Source of the DNA: UBA9653 sp014859835
GTDB taxonomy: Archaea; Thermoplasmatota; Thermoplasmata; UBA10834
DNA: 10,291 nt
Assembly (NCBI GenBank): GCA_014859835.1
Contig: JACZKW010000021.1
Coordinates: 1 to 10,291 of the forward strand
Direction of reading: 5' to 3'
The position numbers were made by a program, and so were the translations under genes. Every line of letters begins with the position of its first letter. Within the stretch, counting starts at the first letter, position 1. Positions 1 to 5,947 of this stretch are shown here, piece after piece. The notes beneath the pieces are model-generated. The model saw only the letters and a list, made by a program, of their open reading frames with translations, did no database searches and was not told where the DNA came from.

Positions 1-3
1 CAC

Positions 4-252
4 ATGGGGGATTCGATGGGCCCCGATTCGATCATATCGATGACCCCCTCCGACGCCGAGTCTTTCGTCATCGCCATATTGCGTTCGAGAGGATCATTGA
101 CGACCATGGAGATCGAGCTGCTCGCAGCTGCACAGGAGAAGAAGTGCCCCGATCAGACCGTGATATTCCTTACGAAGATGCGTAGGAAGGGACTGATACG
201 AGGTGAAGTATCGCAAGAGAAGCGGGGTTGGCTGTGGAGCCTCCCCGAATGA
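4..252 (+). CDS. Small winged-helix-like protein, function unknown
   Basis: I do not recognise this 82-residue protein as a named family. Its predicted layout suits a small winged helix-turn-helix: a helix around residues 15-28 (ESFVIAILRSRG), a second around 33-45, a likely recognition helix around 50-63 (QTVIFLTKMRRKG), then a short wing ending in RGWLWSL. The 'LxxMRRKGLIRGE' pattern is typical of small archaeal winged-helix proteins. There are no membrane segments or cysteine clusters. The start is uncertain because only three bases precede the first ATG and the frame is open to the window edge, so the gene may begin further left. ATGs at 16 and 40 are alternatives, and the residues before the second lie outside the predicted fold. 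It ends 3 bp before the stop of the convergent RDD gene. DNA binding is inferred from the pattern only. Confidence 0.55.
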   Translation: MGDSMGPDSIISMTPSDAESFVIAILRSRGSLTTMEIELLAAAQEKKCPDQTVIFLTKMRRKGLIRGEVSQEKRGWLWSLPE

Positions 253-255
253 CGC

Positions 256-702
256 TCAAGGCGCTCTCGGATGGTCGTAGACGATGACCGCAGTGTGCGC
301 GACTTGGTCCGTCCATTTCTGTCTGGGATCATTAGTGTCGACCGCCATCCCTATTATCCAGTCGAGGATGAGGAAGATCGGGAACACCTTGGTGAAGTTC
401 CTTATGAGTGCCTGTGACGGAGACATGGTCCCATGGATCGGAACCGCCTTCATGTGGACTATCATCTTCCCCACGGTCCCTCCTATTGTGGATTCGAAGA
501 GGAATGAATATGCGAACAGTGCCACACCTGCGAAGTAGCCCGGGAATAGCAGCGGAAGGCCGAGCGCGATCCATATGATCCAAATCGGCGTGTACACTAT
601 GGCGAAATCTATCACCAGGGCTACAAACCGTTTCAGCCAATGCTCGCGCAAAGCCCTGTCGTGGCTGAGGTAATCGAATCCAGTGACCATGCAAACTTCC
701 AT
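256..702 (-). CDS. RDD family integral membrane protein
   Basis: This 148-residue protein has the RDD domain signature. The first membrane segment (about residues 26-47) carries Arg25 and Asp32 (RFVALVIDFAIVY). A second hydrophobic stretch (about 52-70) leads into the glycine-rich GGTVGKMIVHMKAV (74-87). A third segment (about 105-121) follows RNFTKVF. The C-terminus contains RQKWTDQVAHTAVIV with Asp132, the usual last Asp of the family. The length matches a single stand-alone RDD domain. RDD proteins are multi-pass membrane proteins; some have been linked to ion or compatible-solute transport, but the substrate here cannot be deduced. The start is either the ATG at 702 or the one at 690 (MVTGFD), and neither has a decisive ribosome binding site. 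A 22-bp dyad lies 21 bp upstream of the first ATG. The gene is tail-to-tail with the small winged-helix ORF. Confidence 0.85.
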   Translation of the reverse strand: MEVCMVTGFDYLSHDRALREHWLKRFVALVIDFAIVYTPIWIIWIALGLPLLFPGYFAGVALFAYSFLFESTIGGTVGKMIVHMKAVPIHGTMSPSQALIRNFTKVFPIFLILDWIIGMAVDTNDPRQKWTDQVAHTAVIVYDHPRAP

Positions 703-723
703 CCCTTTTCTGATGTCCGAACA

Positions 724-745
724 TGGGCATCTCGTGAGATGCCCA
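724..745. promoter_or_regulatory. 22-bp dyad, candidate operator or leader hairpin
   Basis: Arms TGGGCATCTC (724-733) and GAGATGCCCA (736-745) are exact inverted complements around a central GT. The element lies in the gap between the divergent RDD and tsr3 genes, 21 bp before the RDD ATG at 702 and about 155 bp before the tsr3 ATG. Symmetry, length and position suit a dimeric repressor operator for the RDD gene. If transcribed it would also form a 9-bp hairpin with a 4-nt loop. No T-rich tract follows on either strand, which argues against a terminator. The regulator is unknown. Confidence 0.5.
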
Positions 746-865
746 GCTCTGCCACTCCGATCGCCCGTCTTTCATCATCACATCAGCAGGAATTCTTTCG
801 TCACGGTGGCATCATCACATATCCATCCCACCTTTATGAACCCTTGTCCAGCTCGCTCAACATAT

Positions 866-876
866 CCTAAAATACT
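866..876 (+). promoter_or_regulatory. Putative TATA element of tsr3
   Basis: The AT-rich stretch CCTAAAATACT is centred about 29 bp before the tsr3 ATG at 900. Archaeal TATA boxes usually centre about 26-27 bp before the transcription start, so transcription would begin at or within a few bases of the ATG. No purine-rich ribosome binding site precedes the ATG (CACTCAACGCG). Both points suggest a leaderless or nearly leaderless transcript. Confidence 0.45.
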
Positions 877-899
877 ATGGCTGTCACTCACTCAACGCG

Positions 900-1421
900 A
901 TGCAGCAGATACGTCTATACATCTTGATGGAACACGAAGACGACCCTCGCAAATGTACCGCCGCGAGGCTCACGAAGTTCGAGGAGGCGAGGTCGGTCAG
1001 GGACAGGTCACGCATACCGGGTGGCTCGATAGTCCTCGACCCAGAAGCCGAGAAGTCCATATCGAGGGAGGACCGGGATGTCGTGATGAAGCTGGGTCTT
1101 CTCGCTGTCGATTGCTCTTGGAACCAGCTCACGAAGTTCCCGTTCGTCCGCGCGGGACTCAGACACCGTGCTCTCCCGTTCGTCCTCGCCGCGAACCCGA
1201 CCAACTTCGGCAAGGCACAGAAGCTGACGACTGCAGAGGCACTCGCCGCGGCTATTTATATACTCGGTTTCCCGGAGCAGGCTGAGAGGGTGATGTCCAG
1301 GTTCAAATGGGGGCCAGTGTTCATAGAGGTGAACAGAGAGATACTTGATGCGTACGCATCCGTAGAGACCAGTGCCGAAGTCTGTGCGATCCAGAACGAT
1401 ATCGTGGGACGTGCGCCCTGA
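900..1421 (+). CDS. tsr3: Tsr3-type rRNA aminocarboxypropyltransferase (DUF367)
   Basis: Tsr3 family enzymes transfer the 3-amino-3-carboxypropyl group of S-adenosylmethionine to a hypermodified (pseudo)uridine in small-subunit rRNA, a late step in ribosome maturation. The 173-residue sequence carries the family hallmarks in order: an N-terminal RLI-like segment with EDDPRKCTAARLTK (13-26), IVLDPEAEKSISREDRD (44-60), the SAM-site region LLAVDCSWNQL (67-77), RHRALPFVLAANPTNFGKAQKLTTAEALAAAIYILG (88-123) with the conserved LAANPxNxGK, and FKWGPVFIEVNREILDAY (135-152). Length is normal for an archaeal copy, without the acidic C-terminal tail of eukaryotic ones. The ATG starts directly at the family N-terminus and appears leaderless. 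mcm follows after 38 bp on the same strand, so co-transcription is plausible. Family assignment is strong; the modified base in this organism is inferred. Confidence 0.93.
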   Translation: MQQIRLYILMEHEDDPRKCTAARLTKFEEARSVRDRSRIPGGSIVLDPEAEKSISREDRDVVMKLGLLAVDCSWNQLTKFPFVRAGLRHRALPFVLAANPTNFGKAQKLTTAEALAAAIYILGFPEQAERVMSRFKWGPVFIEVNREILDAYASVETSAEVCAIQNDIVGRAP

Positions 1422-1426
1422 GACTA

Positions 1427-1446
1427 CTTGTAAAGGCGGATATAGA
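1427..1446 (+). promoter_or_regulatory. Weak candidate promoter for mcm
   Basis: Two AT-rich patches lie just after the tsr3 stop: CTTGTAAAGG (1427-1436) and GGATATAGA (1438-1446). The first is centred about 28 bp before the TTG at 1460 and the second about 18 bp before it. Either could be a TATA element, but neither is strong, and mcm may simply be read through from tsr3. AGGA at 1449-1452 is a possible ribosome binding site 7 nt before that TTG. Confidence 0.25.
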
Positions 1447-1459
1447 GTAGGAAAACCAT

Positions 1460-3664
1460 TTGTATCAAACTGCCATTCCATACCCCTTCTTAAGGGTCCA
1501 TCGGAATCATGCTTCATCGACTGAAACGGGGGGAGAACCGACGCCCAAGGATTATACACCTGAAGATCTAGTAGCGATATGGGAAGAGTTCCTCGGAGAT
1601 CAGGAGCGAAGGCACCAGGTCTCCACCATCGCCGACCTATATCCAGACGTGCGAAGCATATACGTTGAGTTCTCATCCATTGAGAAGTTCGATCCAGACC
1701 TTGCCAATTACACGCTGATAAATCCTGCGCGGTCCCTCGGCGCGGCCGAGGACGCGATAAAGAGAATGGTCTCGCACGCTCTGACGAACCCCTTCCTACA
1801 CTTCCGGATCAAGGGTCTTCCGCGCGATTCCAGGGTGGAGGTCAGGAAACTGCGGGCGAAGCATCTCGGTACGTTCGTCTCTGTCGAAGGGTTGGTAAGA
1901 AAGGCTACGGAGGTCCGACCGCGTGTGACGATCGCCGAGTTCGAGTGCGCCCGCTGCGGTTTCCAGATATCTGTCGACCAGGATGGCATGCAGTTCCAGG
2001 AACCGCTCGAATGTCCCAAGGACGATGGTGGTTGCGGAAGGGGATCAGGGTCCACTAAGTTCCGATTGGTCACGGACCCTTCCACCTTCGTGGACACTCA
2101 GAAGATCGAGATACAGGAACCTCCCGAGGGCCTGAGAGGAGGCGCTCAGCCAGAACGGCTTGTCGGCTACATCGAAGACGACATCGCTGGTAAGTTGTCT
2201 CCTGGTGACAGGATCATACTCAACGGCATCCTGAAGAGCCAGCAGAAGGGCACTCAGATCAAGTCCACGCTCTTCGACATCAGCATCGATGTCAATTCAG
2301 TGGAATACGAAGAGCACGAGTACGAGGAGATCGTGATAACTCCTGAGGACGAGGAGATGATACGGGAGTTCGCGGCATCTCCGGATGTGCTGGATAAGGT
2401 GGTGTCATCTATCTCTCCCACGATATACGGGTACACGCAGGAGAAAGAGGCACTCGCGCTGCAGCTTTTCGGCGGCGTCTCCAAGACGCTCGACGACGGG
2501 ACCCGTATCAGAGGTGACATACACATCGTCATGATCGGCGACCCTGGAACTGCGAAATCCCAGATCCTGCGATACATGGCAATGCTCGCTCCGAGAGGCA
2601 TATACACATCTGGCAAGGCATCATCCGCGGCAGGTCTTACCGCGGCGGCGGTCAAGGACGAGTTCGGAGAGGGTAGATGGACGCTGGAAGCCGGCGCTCT
2701 GGTGATCGCGGACAAAGGTCTCGCCTGCATTGATGAGCTGGATAAGATGAACGATCAGGACCGTTCCGCCATCCATGAGAGCCTTGAGCAGGGCACGATA
2801 TCCGTCGCCAAGGCCGGGATAACGGCCACCCTTCAGTCGCGATGCGCTGTCCTGGGGGCTGCGAATCCAAAGTACGGCAGGTTCGACGAGAACAGGAGCA
2901 TTGCGGAACAGATCGACCTCCCTCCAGCATTGCTTTCCAGGTTCGATGCGATATTCACAATGACCGACCGTCCGAATTCGGAGATGGACACGAGGATCGC
3001 GAAACACATACTCACTGTCCACAGGCGAGGCGAGGTCATGCTCCACGAATCTTCCGAGGTTATACCAGGGATCGACAGGGCCCAGATAATCAGCGATAGC
3101 GATGTGCTGATGCCGACGATGGATCGTGACTTCCTCCGGAAATACGTGGCATTCAGCAAGCGCATCACGCCTATCATGAGTGACGAGGCGATGCGGACGA
3201 TTGAGAACTACTATGTGTCGATAAGGAAGCTCGGAGAGGGCGAGGGGGCGTCCGTCCCCATCACTGCCAGGCAGCTCGAAGCCCTCATCCGTATGTCTGA
3301 GGCGAGCGCGAGGGCGAGACTGATGATTGTAGTCAGCGCGGAAGACGCTAGCAGGGCCATCGGCATAGTCCAGTATTATCTGAACAAGGTCGCCAGCGAG
3401 GGCGGACGGATGGACATAGACATCCTTGCGACAGGGACCAGCAGGAGCCAGAGGGAGAAGATTTACGTTCTGAAGAGCCTCGTGCAACAGCTGTCCGATG
3501 AACGCAGGGGCGTCAGCATGGACGAGCTCATCCAGAAGGCGAGTTCCGACAATATAAGCGAGGAGCAGGTACGTTCGCTGCTCAAACGCCTGAGCGATGC
3601 CGGGGAGGTATACTCTCCGCAACCAGGATACTTCAAACTTGCGACCGAGGAGCGGATCGGATGA
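1460..3664 (+). CDS. mcm: MCM replicative DNA helicase
   Basis: This is the archaeal minichromosome maintenance helicase, a homohexameric AAA+ motor that unwinds DNA 3'-5' ahead of the fork. Residue numbers count from the TTG start. An N-terminal A-domain (about 33-130) begins at DYTPEDLVAIWEEFL. A zinc ribbon follows with Cys163, Cys166, Cys185 and Cys192, then the OB fold (to about 285). The AAA+ core has Walker A GDPGTAKS (360-367), Walker B LACIDELDKM (421-430), sensor 1 AANP (467-470), arginine finger LSRFD (492-496) and sensor 2 ITARQLE (601-607). A C-terminal winged helix spans about 660-734. There is no intein. All catalytic residues are present. The second zinc pair is CX6C, a slightly long spacing. 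The start is unusual: no in-frame ATG occurs before residue 103, and the TTG adds about 30 residues before the usual N-terminus (see findings). The stop overlaps the next gene as ATGA. Confidence 0.95.
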   Translation: MYQTAIPYPFLRVHRNHASSTETGGEPTPKDYTPEDLVAIWEEFLGDQERRHQVSTIADLYPDVRSIYVEFSSIEKFDPDLANYTLINPARSLGAAEDAIKRMVSHALTNPFLHFRIKGLPRDSRVEVRKLRAKHLGTFVSVEGLVRKATEVRPRVTIAEFECARCGFQISVDQDGMQFQEPLECPKDDGGCGRGSGSTKFRLVTDPSTFVDTQKIEIQEPPEGLRGGAQPERLVGYIEDDIAGKLSPGDRIILNGILKSQQKGTQIKSTLFDISIDVNSVEYEEHEYEEIVITPEDEEMIREFAASPDVLDKVVSSISPTIYGYTQEKEALALQLFGGVSKTLDDGTRIRGDIHIVMIGDPGTAKSQILRYMAMLAPRGIYTSGKASSAAGLTAAAVKDEFGEGRWTLEAGALVIADKGLACIDELDKMNDQDRSAIHESLEQGTISVAKAGITATLQSRCAVLGAANPKYGRFDENRSIAEQIDLPPALLSRFDAIFTMTDRPNSEMDTRIAKHILTVHRRGEVMLHESSEVIPGIDRAQIISDSDVLMPTMDRDFLRKYVAFSKRITPIMSDEAMRTIENYYVSIRKLGEGEGASVPITARQLEALIRMSEASARARLMIVVSAEDASRAIGIVQYYLNKVASEGGRMDIDILATGTSRSQREKIYVLKSLVQQLSDERRGVSMDELIQKASSDNISEEQVRSLLKRLSDAGEVYSPQPGYFKLATEERIG

Positions 3665-3957
3665 TATGCATCAGAATACACACGAGGGGCACCGAACGTC
3701 TGTTGGCCGCATGCGACGCCGATATAGTGGGCAAGACGTTCAGCTCCGGCAAACGCAGGATAGAAGTCACGGAATCGTTCTACAAGGAGGACGTCGTGGA
3801 GGACGAAGTCCTGCTGAACTGGCTCCGCCTGGCCACCATTGCGAACCTCGTGGGAGAGCGGACTGTGGGCATAGCTGTGGACAATGGTTTCGTCGACCCG
3901 GATAGTGTGATCGTGATAGGTGGCGTCCCACATGCTCAGTTAGCGAGGATGATCTGA
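3661..3957 (+). CDS. DUF424 family archaeal protein
   Basis: This 98-residue protein matches the archaeal DUF424 family. Conserved parts are the N-terminal beta strand with IRIHTRGTERLLAACDADIVGKTFSSGKRRIEV, the ESFYKEDVVEDEVLLNWLRLATIANLVGERTVGIAVDNGFV block, and the C-terminal VIVIGGVPHAQL. Its biochemical role is not established; the family is mostly archaeal and often lies beside information-processing genes. The ATG overlaps the mcm stop by 4 bases, and GAGGAG (3647-3652) lies 8 nt before it as a good ribosome binding site, so translation is probably coupled to mcm. It is in the same frame as nmd3, and its TGA stop is followed immediately by the nmd3 TTG. It has no cysteine pairs or membrane segments and is a small soluble alpha/beta protein by composition. 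Confidence 0.85.
   Translation: MICIRIHTRGTERLLAACDADIVGKTFSSGKRRIEVTESFYKEDVVEDEVLLNWLRLATIANLVGERTVGIAVDNGFVDPDSVIVIGGVPHAQLARMI
3945..3948 (+). promoter_or_regulatory. Ribosome binding site supporting the nmd3 TTG start
   Basis: GAGG at 3945-3948, inside the last codons of the DUF424 gene, lies 9 nt before the TTG at 3958. This is a good position for an archaeal ribosome binding site. The site supports TTG as the nmd3 start, because the first zinc-ribbon cysteine pair (residues 3 and 6) leaves no room for a later start. Confidence 0.55.
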
Positions 3958-4995
3958 TTGTTCTGTGTCGAGTGCGGAGCGGAGGATTGTGAGATCGTCG
4001 ACTCTCTCTGCAGGGAGTGCTATGCCAAGAAGCATGTGTGGGCGACGATACCGGACCATGTCGATCTGATCATCTGCGCCCACTGCTCACACGTCGAGAT
4101 CGAAGGGCGCTGGAAAGCTGTCGATTCCATGAAGGGTGCGATGGAATCGGCGGTCATCGGTTCGATCTCCATACCTCAGGATTCGAAGCTCGTCGACACG
4201 CGGGTCACGCTGCGGGAGAATGATCCGAGGAATTTCCTCGCGCAGGTGAACATCACGCTCGCATCGCGCGGCGCCAACTTCGAGAGGGCCATCTCCACCC
4301 TCGTGAGGTTCAAGCGCGGTTCATGCAATGAATGCTCGAAGAAGATGGGAAACTATTTCGAGGCCATTCTCCAAGTAAGAGGCACTGGCAAAACCATGGA
4401 CGATGAGATGGAGCAGGAACTCAATACCTTCGTCACCGGGAGGATGAAATCGATGAAGGGGAATAGCCGAGACCTCTTCATAAGCAAGATCGAGCGGGTG
4501 AAGGGCGGCCTGGACTTCTACTTCAGCAAGCCGCAGCCCGCCAGGAACGTGGCCAGGGAGCTGCAGGACACCCGATGCGCCGAGTACAAGGAGTCATCCA
4601 GCATGTGGGGGATGCGTGAGGGGGAGGAGGTCTCCAGGATGACCTATCTCATAAGGATGCCCGGATTCGACAAGGGGGACATCATCGAGTACGACTCGAA
4701 AGACTACTTCGTCCGCAGCATGTCCAAGGGATCGGTCCATGGCATCGACCTCAAGCAAGGGGACTCCAGACCTCTGAAGATGAAAGATGCATCAGACTTC
4801 AGACTCTCTGTCCGTGCCTCCCAGATCAGGAGCGCGATCGTGCTTATAGAGACCGATAAGGAGGTCCAGGTGCTCGATCCAGAGACCATGATTCCTTTGG
4901 ACCTGAGGAAACCCGTGGGATTCGTTCGCGAAGGTGAGCAGGTGCGCCTTGTAAAGACGAGGCTCGGCGTGTATGTGCTCAGCGACAGCTGGTAG
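3958..4995 (+). CDS. nmd3: NMD3 family ribosome biogenesis protein
   Basis: This is an archaeal homologue of NMD3, the eukaryotic 60S subunit export adaptor. In archaea, which lack a nucleus, the conserved N-terminal part presumably acts in late large-subunit maturation. The 345-residue protein opens with two zinc ribbons: Cys3/Cys6 with Cys18/Cys21, and Cys40/Cys43 with Cys123/Cys126. Segments suiting the family follow: the RGTGKTMDDEMEQELNTF helix region (141-158), GLDFYFSKPQPARNVARELQ (184-203), then beta-rich C-terminal domains (about 230-345) including YLIRMPGFDKGDIIEYDSKDYFVRSM. The eukaryotic nuclear export and import tails are absent, as expected. TTG is used as start, directly after the DUF424 stop and in the same frame, so reinitiation or coupling is likely. 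The next gene, 74 bp downstream, appears to have its own promoter. Confidence 0.9.
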   Translation: MFCVECGAEDCEIVDSLCRECYAKKHVWATIPDHVDLIICAHCSHVEIEGRWKAVDSMKGAMESAVIGSISIPQDSKLVDTRVTLRENDPRNFLAQVNITLASRGANFERAISTLVRFKRGSCNECSKKMGNYFEAILQVRGTGKTMDDEMEQELNTFVTGRMKSMKGNSRDLFISKIERVKGGLDFYFSKPQPARNVARELQDTRCAEYKESSSMWGMREGEEVSRMTYLIRMPGFDKGDIIEYDSKDYFVRSMSKGSVHGIDLKQGDSRPLKMKDASDFRLSVRASQIRSAIVLIETDKEVQVLDPETMIPLDLRKPVGFVREGEQVRLVKTRLGVYVLSDSW

Positions 4996-5020
4996 TCGTC
5001 TCGTTCGCGCTGAGTTCCAT

Positions 5021-5038
5021 GAAAAGGCATTAATTCTA
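5021..5038 (+). promoter_or_regulatory. Putative promoter of the fumarate hydratase operon
   Basis: The stretch GAAAAGGCATTAATTCTA combines a purine-rich BRE-like part with an AT-rich TATA-like CATTAATTCTA. It is centred about 37 bp before the ATG at 5070, which would leave a short leader of about 10 nt. GGAG at 5057-5060 lies 9 nt before the ATG and may be the ribosome binding site, which would put the true transcription start at or just before it. This is the clearest AT-rich island in the 74-bp gap after nmd3. Confidence 0.45.
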
Positions 5039-5069
5039 TCGTTGCCTACCGTGGGCGGAGACAGTCATC

Positions 5070-5942
5070 ATGGTCACTGAAGCCGATATCCAGAATGCGG
5101 TTGTCGAGCTGCTTAGGAAGACCGTCGTCAGACTTCCATCCGATGTCGAGCAGGCCTTGAATAAGGCCTATGAGACGGAGACCGACGAGGTTCCCCGGAT
5201 GCAGCTGAAGGCAATCCTGGACAACATAGATCTCGCGAAGAAGGGAAACACACCGATGTGCCAGGATACTGGCGTAACGATATTCTATGTGACCCTTCCC
5301 AAGGAGTGCAAGGTAGACGTCGAGAAGGGCATCATCGAAGGTGTGAGGAGGGCCACGAAAGAGGTCCCTCTGAGACCGAACGCAGTCCATCCGATAACGA
5401 GGAAGAACCCAGGAGATAACGTCGGAGACCGGATGCCGTACATCAACTGGAAGGTCGGAGACAAGGACTACATCGAGATCACGGTGATGACCAAGGGTGC
5501 AGGGTCGGAGAACATGAGCGCCCTGGCGATGCTCACTCCCAGCGCGGGATTGAAGGGTATCAAGGAGTTCGCGCTCAGCACTCTCCTGAGGGCTGGTAGC
5601 AACCCGTGCCCACCGACCATCATCGGGATGGGTATCGGTGGTTCATCGGACATCTGTATGAAGCTGGCCAAAGAGGCCCTACTGCGGCCGTTGGACCAGA
5701 GGCACGCGGATCCGGAGATCGCAAAACTCGAGACGGAGCTATACGAGGCGATCAACATGCTAGGCATAGGTCCCATGGGTCTGGGCGGCAAGACAACGAT
5801 GCTCGGACTGAATATCGAGTATGCATACTGTCACACTGCTAGCTTGCCAGTCGCGATCAATGTGCAATGTTGGGCAGGAAGAAGGGGCAACGTCAGGATC
5901 TATCCGGACGGTAAGACCACCTTCCCGATCCATGAGGGGTGA
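5070..5942 (+). CDS. fumA: Class I fumarate hydratase, alpha subunit (Fe-S)
   Basis: This is the N-terminal, cluster-binding half of a two-subunit class I fumarase, which interconverts fumarate and L-malate in the cytoplasm. The 290-residue chain keeps the three cysteines expected to hold the oxygen-sensitive 4Fe-4S cluster: Cys64 in TPMCQDTG, Cys180 in SNPCPPTIIGMGIGG, and Cys267 in the C-terminal VAINVQCWAGRRG. Other family motifs are RPNAVHPITRKNPGDNVG (102-119), MTKGAGSENMSALAMLTPSAG (140-160) and LGIGPMGLGGKTTMLG (231-246). Its partner gene follows after 5 bp, so the two are co-translated. Related L-tartrate dehydratases share this fold and cannot be fully excluded, but the motifs and the archaeal setting favour fumarase. 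The gene symbol is a family label; archaeal copies carry various names. Confidence 0.92.
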   Translation: MVTEADIQNAVVELLRKTVVRLPSDVEQALNKAYETETDEVPRMQLKAILDNIDLAKKGNTPMCQDTGVTIFYVTLPKECKVDVEKGIIEGVRRATKEVPLRPNAVHPITRKNPGDNVGDRMPYINWKVGDKDYIEITVMTKGAGSENMSALAMLTPSAGLKGIKEFALSTLLRAGSNPCPPTIIGMGIGGSSDICMKLAKEALLRPLDQRHADPEIAKLETELYEAINMLGIGPMGLGGKTTMLGLNIEYAYCHTASLPVAINVQCWAGRRGNVRIYPDGKTTFPIHEG

Positions 5943-5943
5943 G
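5934..5943 (+). promoter_or_regulatory. Ribosome binding site deciding the fumarase beta start
   Basis: GAGGGGTGAG spans the end of the alpha-subunit gene, and its GGTGA core ends 5 nt before the ATG at 5948. This places translation initiation at that ATG rather than at the GTG at 5939, which lies inside the site. It also couples the beta subunit to termination of alpha. Confidence 0.6.
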
Positions 5944-5947
5944 AAAG

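Noticed and set aside
332..781. 149-codon minus-strand frame overlapping the RDD gene
   Set aside because: The 256-702 frame carries the membrane segments and the RDD signature. This one is a low-complexity Arg/His-rich shadow.
703..899. tRNA or small structured RNA in the longest intergenic gap
   Set aside because: There is no cloverleaf, T-loop or box C/D or H/ACA signature. The only strong structure is the simple 22-bp dyad.
683..1285. 200-codon plus-strand frame starting near the RDD gene
   Set aside because: It overlaps the RDD N-terminus on the opposite strand and tsr3 in another frame. The Tsr3 frame has the conserved motifs and this one has none.
1008..1676. 222-codon minus-strand open frame across tsr3 and the mcm start
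   Set aside because: It is antisense to conserved Tsr3 motifs and has no domain of its own. It also spans two real genes and their gap.
2621..3622. 333-codon open frame on the minus strand inside mcm
   Set aside because: It lies entirely antisense to well-conserved MCM motifs, and its translation (Arg, His and Pro rich, no recognisable domain) looks like a shadow of GC-rich third positions.
5939..5947. GTG at 5939 as the start of fumarase beta
   Set aside because: It lies inside the purine-rich ribosome binding site, and the ATG at 5948 matches the usual N-terminus of the family.
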